A stretch of DNA of 64,000 bases from Duganella sp. CF458 (GTDB lineage Bacteria; Pseudomonadota; Gammaproteobacteria; Burkholderiales; Burkholderiaceae_D), in the NCBI RefSeq assembly GCF_900113115.1, contig NZ_FOOF01000021.1:1-64000 (forward strand), given 5' to 3'. The notes beneath the pieces are model-generated. The model had not been told where the DNA came from. It searched no databases and saw only the letters and a program-made list of their open reading frames with translations. The translations under genes and the position numbers were made by a program. The stretch's first letter is position 1. The number at the start of each line of letters is the position of its first letter. Positions 5,840 to 14,364 of this stretch are shown in pieces.

Positions 5840-7366
5840 TTATGCCGGCTGCGCCGCTTTCAGGGACTCGATCTTCACCTGCCACTCTTTCGGGCCGGTG
5901 TTGTGAACGGAAGTGCCGGTGGAATCGACCGCAACGGTGACAGGCATGTCGACCACGTCGAATTCATAGATCGCTTCCATGCCCAGGTCTTCAAAGCCGA
6001 CTACCTTGGCGCCCTTGATCGCTTTCGACACCAGGTAAGCAGCGCCGCCAACGGCCATCAGGTAAGCCGACTTGTGCTTCTGGATCGATTCGATCGCGGT
6101 CGGGCCGCGTTCAGCCTTGCCGACCATGGAGATCAGGCCGGTTTTTTCCAGCATCATGTCGGTGAACTTGTCCATGCGGGTCGCGGTGGTCGGGCCGGCT
6201 GGGCCGACGACTTCTTCGCCGACCGGGTCGACCGGGCCGACGTAGTAAATCACGCGGTTGGTAAAGTCCACCGGCAGTTGCTCGCCCTTGGCCAGCATGT
6301 CCTGGATGCGCTTGTGGGCGGCATCGCGGCCGGTCAGCATCTTGCCGTTCAGGAGCAGGGTTTGGCCCGGCTTCCAGGACGCCACTTCTTCCTTGGTCAG
6401 GGTGTTCAGGTCGACGCGCTTGGATTTCTCGGTGTCGGCAGCCCAGGTGACATCGGGCCAGTCGGACAGCTTCGGCGGCTCGATGTAGGATGGGCCGGAA
6501 CCATCCAGCACGAAGTGGGCGTGGCGGGTGGCCGCGCAGTTCGGGATCATGGCGACCGGCTTGGATGCGGCGTGGGTCGGGTACATATTGATCTTCACGT
6601 CCAGCACAGTAGTCAGGCCGCCCAGGCCTTGCGCGCCGATGCCCAGGGCATTGATCTTGTCGCACAGTTCAATACGCAGTTCTTCCAGCTTGTTCTGCGG
6701 ACCGCGCTTCTTCAACTCGAACATGTCGATGTCTTCCATCAGCGACTCTTTGGCCAGCAGCATGGCTTTCTCGGCGGAGCCGCCGATACCGATGCCCAGC
6801 ATGCCAGGCGGGCACCAGCCGGCGCCCATCAGCGGCACGGTCTTCAGCACCCAGTCAACCAGCGAGTCGGATGGATTCAGCATCACGAACTTGGTCTTGT
6901 TCTCAGAGCCGCCGCCTTTGGCTGCCACGGCTACTTCCACGGTGTTGCCTTCCACAAGTTCCATGTGGACCACGGCCGGGGTGTTGTCCTTGGTGTTCTT
7001 GCGCTCGAAGTGCGGGTCGGCCACGATGGAGGCGCGCAGCTTGTTGTCGGCGAAGTTGTACGCGCGGCGCACGCCTTCGTTGACGGCGTCGGTCACGGTG
7101 CCCTTGAAGCCTTCAAAGCGCACGCCCATGCCGATCTTCAGGAAGACGTTCACCATGCCGGTGTCCTGGCAGATCGGACGCTTGCCTTCCGCGCACATGC
7201 GGGAGTTGGTCAGGATCTGGGCGATCGCATCTTTCGCGGCCGGGCTTTGCTCGGCTTCGTACGCGCGTGCCAGGTGCTGGATGTAGTCGGCTGGGTGGTA
7301 GTAGCTGATGTACTGCAGCGCGGCGGCAACAGATTCGATCAGGTCGTCTTGCTTGATGATGGTCAT
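5840..7366 (-). CDS. fumA: Fumarate hydratase, class I (4Fe-4S)
   Basis: A 508-residue iron-sulfur fumarase of the TCA cycle (fumarate + water to (S)-malate). The N-terminal alpha domain has KRPICQDTGMVNVFLKIG (first cluster Cys). The middle has GWCPPGMLGIGIGGSAEKAM (second Cys, conserved GIGG). The third is in MIPNCAATRHAHFVLDGSGP. The C-terminal beta domain has DMLAKGEQLPVDFTNRVIYYVGPVDPVG..VGPAGPTTATRMDKF. Length matches the single-chain class I enzymes. It lies 18 bases after the yqhA-like gene and abuts murI. No class II paralogue is in the window. Confidence 0.96.
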   Translation of the reverse strand: MTIIKQDDLIESVAAALQYISYYHPADYIQHLARAYEAEQSPAAKDAIAQILTNSRMCAEGKRPICQDTGMVNVFLKIGMGVRFEGFKGTVTDAVNEGVRRAYNFADNKLRASIVADPHFERKNTKDNTPAVVHMELVEGNTVEVAVAAKGGGSENKTKFVMLNPSDSLVDWVLKTVPLMGAGWCPPGMLGIGIGGSAEKAMLLAKESLMEDIDMFELKKRGPQNKLEELRIELCDKINALGIGAQGLGGLTTVLDVKINMYPTHAASKPVAMIPNCAATRHAHFVLDGSGPSYIEPPKLSDWPDVTWAADTEKSKRVDLNTLTKEEVASWKPGQTLLLNGKMLTGRDAAHKRIQDMLAKGEQLPVDFTNRVIYYVGPVDPVGEEVVGPAGPTTATRMDKFTDMMLEKTGLISMVGKAERGPTAIESIQKHKSAYLMAVGGAAYLVSKAIKGAKVVGFEDLGMEAIYEFDVVDMPVTVAVDSTGTSVHNTGPKEWQVKIESLKAAQPA

Positions 7367-7384
7367 GATTGGCTCGTTGGCTAA

Positions 7385-7993
7385 TTAGTGTTGCTTGGAA
7401 TCGTGGTGCGTCAGGGTGGTGATGCGATCGGTGTAGGCAATCGCGATCGCCGACATCAGGAATACACAATGGATCAGGGTTTGCGCGATCAGGGTTTTTT
7501 CGTCGTACAGCTGCGCGTTGATAAATGTCTTCAACAGGTGGATCGACGAAATGCCGATGATGGCGGTGGCCAGTTTGGTCTTCAACACGGAAGCGTTCAC
7601 GTGCGACAGCCACTCCGGCTGGTCCGGATGGCCTTCCAGGTGCATACGCGAGACAAAGGTCTCGTAGCCGCCGACGATCACCATGATCAGCAGGTTGGAA
7701 ATCATGACCACGTCGATCAGGCCCAGGACCACCAGCATGATGGTGGTTTCGGTCAGCTTCTTCGGCGCTTCGGCGCCCGGCACCGTGATCGCCTGCAGGA
7801 TGTGCTGCAGCGACGCTTCGTTACCCAGCGCGGCGCCGATCAGGTCTTTCAGTTCGACCCAGAAATGGAACACATAGACGCACTGCGCCAGGATCAGGCC
7901 CAGGTACAGCGGAAGCTGTAGCCAGCGGGACATGAAGATGAAGGCGGGAATAGGGCTAAGGCGTTTGCCGTTGGAGTTCAGTGGTTCAGTCAT
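7385..7993 (-). CDS. YqhA / UPF0114 family membrane protein
   Basis: A 202-residue inner-membrane protein with about four hydrophobic segments: WLQLPLYLGLILAQCVYVFHF, TIMLVVLGLIDVVMISNLLIMVIVGGY, TAIIGISSIHLLKTFI, and LIHCVFLMSAIAIAYTD. The central ETFVSRMH and LSHVNASVLKTKLATAIIGISSIHLL segments match the UPF0114/TIGR00645 (YqhA) pattern. Function is unknown, though some homologues lie near energy-metabolism genes. It is the first gene of the operon with fumarase and murI, and is divergent from the acyltransferase at 8108. Confidence 0.88.
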   Translation of the reverse strand: MTEPLNSNGKRLSPIPAFIFMSRWLQLPLYLGLILAQCVYVFHFWVELKDLIGAALGNEASLQHILQAITVPGAEAPKKLTETTIMLVVLGLIDVVMISNLLIMVIVGGYETFVSRMHLEGHPDQPEWLSHVNASVLKTKLATAIIGISSIHLLKTFINAQLYDEKTLIAQTLIHCVFLMSAIAIAYTDRITTLTHHDSKQH

Positions 7994-8107
7994 CTTCGGT
8001 TATCGATCAAGCGTTTGAAAAACAGCCGATATTCTACACGCGCAAGGGCACCACTGTAGCGACCGGGCTGTGCTACATTGCCAGTTTGTCTAATTTGTTT
8101 AAAGAAT

Positions 8108-9247
8108 ATGAAGCTCGATTGGGTGCAGGGCCTGCGCGGGATCGCCGTGCTGCTGGTGGTCCTGACACATGGCCGGTTTTTCCTGGACGGCACGCCGGAT
8201 GAAGGCTTGGCCACAGCGTTGTTCCTGCCAGGGGCGATGGGCGTGGACCTGTTCTTCCTGGTCAGCGGCTTTATCATGGTGTACACCACTCGCGACGCTG
8301 GCGGGCCGCGCGATGCGGCGCTGTTCGCGGTCAAGCGCTTTGCGCGCATCTGGCCTGCCTACGTCGTGGTGACGCTGGCGTGGATCTTCATCAAGCGCGA
8401 CGGCCTGTGGTTCTTCGACGATCCCGAGCGCCTGCAGGCGCTGTTCCGTTCCCTGACCATGCGCCCGGTGACGCTGCAGGATGCACCGTTCTTTGGCCTG
8501 GTGTTCCCGCTGGCGTGGACGCTGGCATTCGAGATGTACTTCTACCTGGTGTTCGGCATCAGCATGCTTGCTGGCCGCTTGCGCTGGCTGGTGTTGGCGA
8601 GCTGGCTGGCGGTGACGCTTGTCGTGCTTCCGATGACGGCGGGCGGGCCAACGCTGGACGTGCGCCAGTACCTGATGTTCGATACGCCTTACCTGCACCT
8701 GATGACCAACCCGATCATCTGGGAATTCGTGGCCGGCATGGCGATCGGGCTGCTTTACCTGAACCCGAGCATCCGCTTTCCCAATGCGGCGCTGGCCTGG
8801 CAGGCAGTGTTTTGCAGTACAGGCTTCGTGCTGTGGTGGGGCTGGTCCGGCGCGGGCGGCTTCCACGGGCCGGCAGGGTGGGGCTGGCCGTTGGCGCTGA
8901 TGTTGCTGGCGCTGGCCATCGCCAGCAAAACGGTCAAGCTGCGCATGCCGCATTCGCTGCAATGGGTCGGCAACGTTTCCTACTCGATGTACCTCACACA
9001 TTTTCTTGGCCAAGTGGTCTTGACCCGCTGGCTGGATCAGCACTACCTGCACACGCGAAGCTGGAATGAGGTCTATCTCGCGCTGTTGCTGGCGATCCCG
9101 CTTGCATCGGCTTCGCATTGGCTGCTGGAGCGCGGCCTGGGAGGATGGACGCGCCGCAAACTGGTATTGCTGGTCGACCGCGTGCTGCCCGCCCCGCCTG
9201 TACCAGAGGGCCAGGAAGTGATTAAAATGGCAAAAGTAGCGCCTTGA
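8108..9247 (+). CDS. Acyltransferase 3 family membrane protein
   Basis: A 379-residue multi-pass integral membrane acyltransferase (about ten hydrophobic segments). It begins MKLDWVQGLRGIAVLLVVLTHG, the family's signature with the catalytic-type His in the first membrane segment. Further family motifs are GVDLFFLVSGFIMVYTT, RFARIWPAYVVVTL and FPLAWTLAFEMYFYLVFG. Late motifs are VGNVSYSMYLTHFLGQV. These enzymes O-acetylate or O-succinylate surface polysaccharides or other glycans. Neighbours give no clue to substrate. A TTG at 8078 would add ten residues, but the ATG at 8108 fits the family start. Confidence 0.9.
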   Translation: MKLDWVQGLRGIAVLLVVLTHGRFFLDGTPDEGLATALFLPGAMGVDLFFLVSGFIMVYTTRDAGGPRDAALFAVKRFARIWPAYVVVTLAWIFIKRDGLWFFDDPERLQALFRSLTMRPVTLQDAPFFGLVFPLAWTLAFEMYFYLVFGISMLAGRLRWLVLASWLAVTLVVLPMTAGGPTLDVRQYLMFDTPYLHLMTNPIIWEFVAGMAIGLLYLNPSIRFPNAALAWQAVFCSTGFVLWWGWSGAGGFHGPAGWGWPLALMLLALAIASKTVKLRMPHSLQWVGNVSYSMYLTHFLGQVVLTRWLDQHYLHTRSWNEVYLALLLAIPLASASHWLLERGLGGWTRRKLVLLVDRVLPAPPVPEGQEVIKMAKVAP

Positions 9248-9316
9248 ATAATGTAAGGGCGCAGTAAGCGACAAGCTCTATTGTTGCAAGCAAACCATCA
9301 CTAACCGGAGACAAGC

Positions 9317-11308
9317 ATGACCAACCAGGGCGCCGACCAACAGGGACCAATGGAATCGCGGATTTTTGCGCCGCCAGCCGCATTCGTCGAAAATGCCGCA
9401 GTATCGGGCATGGCCGCCTACAAAGCACTGTGCGACGAAGCGGAACGCGACTATGAAGGCTTCTGGGCACGCCTGGCGCGCGAGCACGTGGAATGGCAAA
9501 CTCCCTTCACCCGCACGCTGAACGAAGACAATGCGCCGTTCTACAAATGGTTCGAAGACGGCAAGCTGAACGTCTCCTACAACTGCCTGGACCGCAATAT
9601 CAAGAACGGCCTGGGCGACAAGACCGCGATCATCTTCGAAGCCGACGACGGCCAGGTGACCCGCGTCAGCTACCAGCAACTGCACGACAAGACCTGCAAG
9701 ATCGCCAACGGCCTGAAGGCGCGCGGCATCAAGAAGGGCGACCGCGTCGTCATCTACATGTCGATGTCCGTTGAAGGCGTGGCCGCCATGCAGGCCTGCG
9801 CCCGTATCGGCGCCACCCACTCCGTGGTGTTCGGCGGCTTCTCTGCCAAGTCGCTGCAGGAGCGCATCATCGACGCCGGCGCTGTCGCCGTGCTGACCTG
9901 CGACGAGCAACTGCGCGGCGGCAAGCAACTGCCGCTGAAAGCCATCGTCGACGAAGCCCTGGCCATGGGCGGCTGCGACACCATCAAGAACGTGGTGGTG
10001 TACAAGCGCACCGGCGGCAATGTCGCCTGGACCGAAGGCCGCGACATCTGGCTGCACGACCTGGTCGAAGGCCAGGCCGCGACTTGCGAGCCTGAATGGG
10101 TGGACGCGGAGCACCCGCTGTTCATCCTCTACACCTCGGGATCCACCGGCACCCCGAAAGGCGTGCAGCATTCAACCGGGGGATACCTGCTGTGGGCTGC
10201 GCTGACCATGAAGTGGTCCTTCGACCTCAAGCCGGAAGACGTGTACTGGTGTACCGCCGATATCGGCTGGGTCACCGGCCATACCTATATCGCATACGGC
10301 CCGACCGCCGCCGGTGCGACCCAGGTAGTATTCGAAGGCATCCCGACCTTCCCGCACGCCGGCCGCTTCTGGGAAACCATCGCCAAGCACAAGGTCAATA
10401 TTTTCTACACCGCACCGACCGCGATCCGCTCGCTGATCAAGGCATCCGACGTGGACCCGAAAGCCCACCCGAAGAACTTCGACACCTCCTCGTTGCGCCT
10501 GCTGGGCACCGTAGGTGAGCCGATCAATCCGGAAGCCTGGATGTGGTACTACAAGAACGTCGGCGGCGAGAAGTGCCCGATCGTCGACACCTTCTGGCAG
10601 ACCGAAACCGGCGGCCACATGATCACCCCGCTGCCAGGCGCCACCCCGATGGTTCCAGGCTCCTGCACCTTGCCGCTGCCAGGCATCATGGCCGCCATCG
10701 TGGACGAAGCAGGGCATGACGTACCGAACGGCAGCGGCGGCATCCTGGTCGTCAAGCGCCCATGGCCTTCGATGATCCGCACCATCTGGGGCAATCCGGA
10801 CCGCTTCAAGTCCGGCTACTTCCCGGAAGAACTGGGCGGCAAATACTACCTGGCCGGCGACGGCGCGATCCGCAACGCCGAAACCGGCTACTTCACCATC
10901 ACCGGCCGTATCGACGACGTGCTGAACGTGTCCGGCCACCGCATGGGCACGATGGAAATCGAATCCGCGCTGGTCGCCAACCCGCTGGTGGCGGAAGCTG
11001 CCGTTGTCGGCAAGCCGGACGAAACCACCGGCGAATCGATCTGCGCCTTCGTGGTGCTGAAACGCGCTCGCCCGACCGGCGACGAAGCCAAGCAGATCGC
11101 CGCCGAACTGCGCAACTGGGTAGGCAAGGAGATCGGCCCGATCGCCAAGCCGAAAGAGATCCGCTTCGGCGACAACCTGCCGAAGACCCGCTCCGGCAAG
11201 ATCATGCGCCGCCTGTTGCGAGTCTTGGCCAAAGGCGAAACGATCACCCAGGACGTCTCCACCTTGGAAAATCCAGCCATCCTCGAGCAACTGAAAGAAA
11301 CCTCGTAA
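9317..11308 (+). CDS. acs: Acetyl-CoA synthetase
   Basis: A 663-residue AMP-forming acetate-CoA ligase (acetate + ATP + CoA to acetyl-CoA). The N-terminal ACAS domain is followed by the P-loop-like adenylation motif YTSGSTGTPKGVQHSTGGYL (near residue 275), the acetate-pocket region DIGWVTGHTYI, and WQTETGGHMITPLPG. The hinge is YFTITGRIDDVLNVSGHRMG. The conserved PKTRSGKIMRRLLR near the C-terminus holds the catalytic Lys that is acetylated in known enzymes. SD GGAGA precedes the ATG. It stands alone, followed by two hairpins before tRNA-Ser. Confidence 0.97.
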   Translation: MTNQGADQQGPMESRIFAPPAAFVENAAVSGMAAYKALCDEAERDYEGFWARLAREHVEWQTPFTRTLNEDNAPFYKWFEDGKLNVSYNCLDRNIKNGLGDKTAIIFEADDGQVTRVSYQQLHDKTCKIANGLKARGIKKGDRVVIYMSMSVEGVAAMQACARIGATHSVVFGGFSAKSLQERIIDAGAVAVLTCDEQLRGGKQLPLKAIVDEALAMGGCDTIKNVVVYKRTGGNVAWTEGRDIWLHDLVEGQAATCEPEWVDAEHPLFILYTSGSTGTPKGVQHSTGGYLLWAALTMKWSFDLKPEDVYWCTADIGWVTGHTYIAYGPTAAGATQVVFEGIPTFPHAGRFWETIAKHKVNIFYTAPTAIRSLIKASDVDPKAHPKNFDTSSLRLLGTVGEPINPEAWMWYYKNVGGEKCPIVDTFWQTETGGHMITPLPGATPMVPGSCTLPLPGIMAAIVDEAGHDVPNGSGGILVVKRPWPSMIRTIWGNPDRFKSGYFPEELGGKYYLAGDGAIRNAETGYFTITGRIDDVLNVSGHRMGTMEIESALVANPLVAEAAVVGKPDETTGESICAFVVLKRARPTGDEAKQIAAELRNWVGKEIGPIAKPKEIRFGDNLPKTRSGKIMRRLLRVLAKGETITQDVSTLENPAILEQLKETS

Positions 11309-11323
11309 CTATGAGTAGACGGT

Positions 11324-11382
11324 GCCTGACCCGGCGGGTCAGGCGGGCGGCCATCCGACCGGTTTACCGGTCGTGCGGTTTT
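11324..11382 (+). terminator. Double hairpin downstream of acs
   Basis: Two perfect stems follow acs: GCCTGACCC-GGC-GGGTCAGGC (11324-11344) and CGACCGG-TTTA-CCGGTCG (11356-11373). The second leads into TGCGGTTTT. The T-run is short, so termination strength is uncertain. Confidence 0.55.
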
Positions 11383-11395
11383 AATCAGAAAGTCT

Positions 11396-11423
11396 TTGCA
11401 CTCCCCGCGAACCCTGCTATAAT
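11396..11423 (+). promoter_or_regulatory. Promoter of tRNA-Ser
   Basis: TTGCAC (11396-11401), 16-base spacer, perfect TATAAT (11418-11423), followed by a GC-rich discriminator TCGGGCC that is typical of stringently controlled stable-RNA promoters. It is 28 bases upstream of the tRNA. Confidence 0.8.
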
Positions 11424-11451
11424 TCGGGCCTCTCGCGATGAGTGAGAGCTT

Positions 11452-11542
11452 GGAGAGGTGGATGAGTGGTTGAAGTCGCACGCCTGGAAAGCGTGTATAG
11501 GTTCATAGCCTATCGGGGGTTCGAATCCCCCTCTCTCCGCCA
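11452..11542 (+). tRNA. tRNA-Ser (GGA anticodon)
   Basis: A 91-base class II tRNA. The acceptor GGAGAGG pairs with CCTCTCC. The D arm is TGGATGAGTGGTTGAAG and the anticodon arm GCACGCCTGGAAAGCGTGT (anticodon GGA). A long variable arm (ATAGGTTCATAGCCTAT) typical of tRNA-Ser is present. The T arm is GGGGGTTCGAATCCCCC, and CCA is encoded. The last 28 bases are repeated downstream at 14326-14353, marking it as an integration site. Confidence 0.97.
11522..11542 (+). repeat. Attachment-site repeat within tRNA-Ser 3' end
   Basis: The last 21 bases of tRNA-Ser, from the T-loop CGAAT to CCGCCA, recur identically at 14333-14353. This is a classic attL/attR arrangement around an inserted segment of about 2.8 kb. 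Confidence 0.8.
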
Positions 11543-11556
11543 AGAATTCAAAGAAG

Positions 11557-11584
11557 CGCCCCAGTTATGGGGCGTTTTTTTTTG
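11557..11584 (+). terminator. Rho-independent terminator after tRNA-Ser
   Basis: CGCCCC-AGTTAT-GGGGCG stem followed by ten T. It lies on the island side of the repeat, so it was probably brought in by, or created with, the insertion. Confidence 0.9.
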
Positions 11585-11651
11585 CGGTTATATTTCGATC
11601 CTCTCGATCCTGCGTCCTGTAGACTTCTGAAGTTTTGTGGAGTTGGAAATT

Positions 11652-11725
11652 GTCCGAAAAAAGACTACATTTTTCGGACGGCGCAAGAGTTGGTCTGTCC
11701 GGAAAATGTATATAATTATCGGACA
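11652..11725 (+). promoter_or_regulatory. abiE promoter with four evenly spaced GTCCG/CGGAC half-sites
   Basis: Two inverted repeats lie upstream of abiEi. GTCCGAAAAA...TTTTTCGGAC spans 11652-11679 (10-bp arms, 8-bp spacer). TGTCCG...CGGACA spans 11696-11725. A TATAAT at 11711-11716, with TTGGTC at 11690-11695, lies inside the second repeat. Half-sites recur every 22-23 bases. AbiEi antitoxins are known to bind inverted repeats at their own promoter and repress it. Assignment of these repeats as that operator is inference from position and symmetry. Confidence 0.75.
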
Positions 11726-11735
11726 GGAGGCCCGA

Positions 11736-12419
11736 ATGTCCGAGCTCAAATCTGCGATATTCGCTTTGATAAGCAAAGCAAGCCCAGGTCACGTCTGGGT
11801 GCCAAACGATTTCGCTCATCTTGGCGGCCGTGATGCCATCGACAAGACCTTGCAACGGATGGTGCAAGCAGGGGATCTGCGGCGGATTGATAGGGGCTTA
11901 TACGACCGCCCTAAAGTCAACCGCTTGACCAAGCGATTGGCGTCTCCTGACTACCGTGCGGTTGCAGAAGCTATCGCACGGCAAAACCAAGCTCGTCTCC
12001 TTGTAGACGGTATGACTGCTGCTAACGACCTTGGCTTGACTGATGCCGTACCAGCGCGCGTGACCATCCACACGGATTCACGCCGTCGATCCATTCAATT
12101 GGAAAAGTTGGTCATCGAATTTAAACTAACGGCGCCTAGCCGTCTTTATTGGGCGGGACGGCCTGCCATGCGCGTCGTACAGGCGCTGCACTGGCTGAAG
12201 GACATGCTCCCCACCGAACGGCAAAAGATCCTTGCGAAGCTCGGCAAGATTTTGAAAGATCCAGCTCATGGCGATGCAATCCGTCACGATTTGCACGAAG
12301 GATTTAGCGTGTTGCCAGGCTGGATGCAAAATCTGCTTCGCGAAATCCCAGAGTTCGATTCGCATATTGCGGCAACTGGAAGCCGGCCTGCCAGTGATAA
12401 GCAGGGAGAGGCAATTTGA
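11736..12419 (+). CDS. AbiEi-type antitoxin (DUF6088 family)
   Basis: A 227-residue type IV antitoxin and transcriptional repressor. The N-terminal winged-helix domain (MSELKSAIFALISKASPGHVWVPNDFAHLGGRDAIDKTLQRMV, then GDLRRIDRGLYDRP) is typical of AbiEi/DUF6088 proteins. A C-terminal domain contains RLLVDGMTAANDLGLTDAVPARVTIHTD and IQLEKLVIEFK. The ATG at 11736 has a perfect AGGAGG and is chosen over the longer frame from 11637, which would translate the operator. Its TGA overlaps the TTG start of the toxin gene. It likely represses its own promoter at the 11652-11725 repeats. Confidence 0.85.
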   Translation: MSELKSAIFALISKASPGHVWVPNDFAHLGGRDAIDKTLQRMVQAGDLRRIDRGLYDRPKVNRLTKRLASPDYRAVAEAIARQNQARLLVDGMTAANDLGLTDAVPARVTIHTDSRRRSIQLEKLVIEFKLTAPSRLYWAGRPAMRVVQALHWLKDMLPTERQKILAKLGKILKDPAHGDAIRHDLHEGFSVLPGWMQNLLREIPEFDSHIAATGSRPASDKQGEAI

Positions 12420-13474
12420 ACTCGGCGTTCAATGAGGTTATCACTGCGAGCGATAACGATCGGCGAGAATTGTTTCTTGGAGCGGCTGCGCGACTTGGCA
12501 CAGCCGTACAAAATGTCGAAAAGGACTTCTGGGTTTCCTGGACATTGGACGCGCTTTTCAACGGCCTCAGTAAGGAGGGGCCACGCCTGTTATTCAAAGG
12601 CGGAACCTCACTTTCGAAAGCGTTCGGCTTGATATCGCGATTTTCCGAGGATATCGACATCACGGTGTTTCGTGACGACTTGGGGCAGCCTGCCTAAGTC
12701 GCAGACCTCGATGCTTTAAGTGGAAAGCAGCGCCGCATGCGCCTTGCCGCAATTAGGCAAGCGTGCCAGGCATTCATTGCGGGGCCGATGGCGGAGCAAC
12801 TCAACCAAATTGCTGCGAACGTAATGCCGCAAGATCGCTTCCAGGTCGAGCTTGACCAGGACGACCCTGACGGACAGACTTTATTATTATGGTATCCGCC
12901 TGTTGCAAACGATGGTGGGGACTATATTCGTTCCGCCGTAAAAATTGAGGCAGGTGCAAAGTCAGCACTTGATCCTCATACCGCAGCTACGGTAACTCCA
13001 TATGTGAACGAAGATCTTTCCGATATCGAGCTAGCCGTATCGAAGGTCATTACTGTAAAGCCTGAACGAACCTTCTGGGATAAAGTAATGATCCTTCATG
13101 GCTTGCGGCAGTGGCACGACCGACGCGGGGAACTCAGGCAAGGAGGCCAGCGCGTATCGCGACACTACTACGATGTGCATCAACTAATGCAGGCCAACTT
13201 GAAAGATGACTGGCAGGCCGATCATGCGTTGGCGGCTGATTGTGCATCGCATGCAAGGCTCTTCTTCGGAAGTGCGGATCTTGGATTGGATAGCGCCGCG
13301 CCAGGCACGTTTACCTTGGTCCCAAGTGCAGCGATGCGAGATGAATTGCACCGCGATTATGCCGCTATGGCAGGAATGATATTTGGGGCAGTTCCGTCGT
13401 TTGCTGACGTGCTACAAAGTGCGGAGCAATTTGAGCGGATCGTAAATGCAGGGAACTCCCTCGCATCTACCTGA
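12416..13474 (+). pseudogene. AbiEii/AbiGii nucleotidyltransferase toxin gene with in-frame TAA
   Basis: The gene starts TTG at 12416 with GGGAGAGG upstream, overlapping abiEi. Residues 1-93 contain the nucleotidyltransferase core LLFKGGTSLSKAFGLISRFSEDIDI (GGTSLS and the D-x-D pair). A TAA at 12695-12697 then stops the frame. The same frame continues without interruption to 13474 (from ATG 12737 on, 245 residues: VADLDALSGKQRRMRLAAIR across the stop, later VKPERTFWDKVMILHGLR and RVSRHYYDVHQLM). The full product would be 352 residues, the usual toxin length. A single substitution from CAA, GAA or AAA would explain the stop. The toxin is probably inactive while its antitoxin is intact. Sequencing error cannot be excluded. 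Confidence 0.82.
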
Positions 13475-13501
13475 TCAGTCCTCCCGGACCAAACATTCGC
13501 C

Positions 13502-14131
13502 ATGTTCAATCTATTCAAGAAAAAGCCGCCGATAACGACTCTTCGGCTTTACGCGCTTCAAAAGCAGGGCGACGACTACATCCAACGCCCGCAACTGCTC
13601 AAAGGTGTCTTTGCCGCTTGGAAAAGCGTGACAGGAACTTTGCCCGAAGACTTCGATATTGATGGCCCTTACGGAATAGCGAAAGGTCGCACTGTAGGCC
13701 TGAAGTCCTTTCTATCGAAACTCCAAAAAAAGGGGCATTCGGCATACCACGGTTATACCGGAGTCCACGAGGACCATGGCGGATTGCACGTGAGCTTTTT
13801 TGAGGCCCCACCGTATAGCGCTGCCTTTGTCGAGATTGTGCTGTGGTTGTATGAGCCGAACGCTGTGGATGCTGCTGTTGAAATGGTTAGGCAGCTATTG
13901 GCGATGCACAAAATTGATTACGGTTACCTAATCGAACTTCCGCATGACCATGACCCAGTTAGCGAGCCGCGAATCAAACGTGGCATCTTGGGCACGAGCA
14001 TATCTGTGGGGAACAATTCGCTGAACAAGTGGCATCGACAAGTGCAGACACTGCAAGACGGACTCGTACGAGATATATATTCGCTCAACTTCCTGAATGC
14101 CAAACAGGTCGAGCAAATAACTCACCTCTAA
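13502..14131 (+). CDS. Hypothetical protein, island cargo
   Basis: A 209-residue soluble protein starting MFNLFKKKPPITTLRLYALQ. It has FEAPPYSAAFVEIVLWLYEPNAVDAAVEMVRQLLAMHKIDYGYLIELPHDHDP (alternating strands and helix) and a C-terminal helix LNFLNAKQVEQITHL. I do not recognise a family. The size and lack of signal resemble cytosolic immunity or defence-accessory proteins, but nothing specific supports that. It lies 27 bases after the abiEii remnant inside the tRNA-Ser island, so it may be part of the same cargo. Confidence 0.6.
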   Translation: MFNLFKKKPPITTLRLYALQKQGDDYIQRPQLLKGVFAAWKSVTGTLPEDFDIDGPYGIAKGRTVGLKSFLSKLQKKGHSAYHGYTGVHEDHGGLHVSFFEAPPYSAAFVEIVLWLYEPNAVDAAVEMVRQLLAMHKIDYGYLIELPHDHDPVSEPRIKRGILGTSISVGNNSLNKWHRQVQTLQDGLVRDIYSLNFLNAKQVEQITHL

Positions 14132-14278
14132 ATCCTGGATTCGGTGGACATTGCTGGTGATCTGGTCGTTCTGAGGTTTGATGACCCGTTAGAAAGACGC
14201 AGAGTTAGGGAATTGCAGTCCTGCTCGATCGCAAACTGATTACGGCGCGAACTGCCTGACGTCAAGGCCCCCGTTCCG

Positions 14279-14308
14279 TGGGCTTATTTGTGGGCTAAAG
14301 TATGGGAA
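14279..14308 (+). repeat. GTGGGC direct repeats next to the att copy
   Basis: GTGGGCTTATTTGTGGGCTA followed by AAGTATGGGA gives two GTGGGCT units and a partial third just inside the island end. Such short direct repeats beside tRNA att sites are typical arm-type binding sites of P4-like tyrosine integrases. No integrase gene remains here. The rest of 14132-14278 shows nothing recognisable except a TGACGTCA octamer. Confidence 0.5.
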
Positions 14309-14325
14309 GTAAGGGGAATATCCAG

Positions 14326-14353
14326 GGGGGGGCGAATCCCCCTCTCTCCGCCA
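14326..14353 (+). repeat. Duplicated tRNA-Ser 3' end (second attachment site)
   Basis: Matches the T arm to CCA of tRNA-Ser (11515-11542) in 26 of 28 positions, with the last 21 identical. Only the T-loop TT is changed to GG. It marks the right boundary of the 11.54-14.35 kb island. Confidence 0.85.
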
Positions 14354-14364
14354 CAGATGTTATA

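Noticed and set aside
5030..7384. 784-codon plus-strand open frame
   Set aside because: It is antisense to murI and the fumarase gene, which both have full family motifs; it is His/Arg/Gly-rich shadow translation in high-GC DNA.
12695..12697. Recoding of the abiEii TAA (readthrough or special amino acid)
   Set aside because: TAA is not used for selenocysteine or pyrrolysine, and no stimulatory structure is evident; a nonsense mutation is simpler.
11543..14325. Integrase gene in the tRNA-Ser island
   Set aside because: All frames over 60 codons were read; none has tyrosine- or serine-recombinase motifs.
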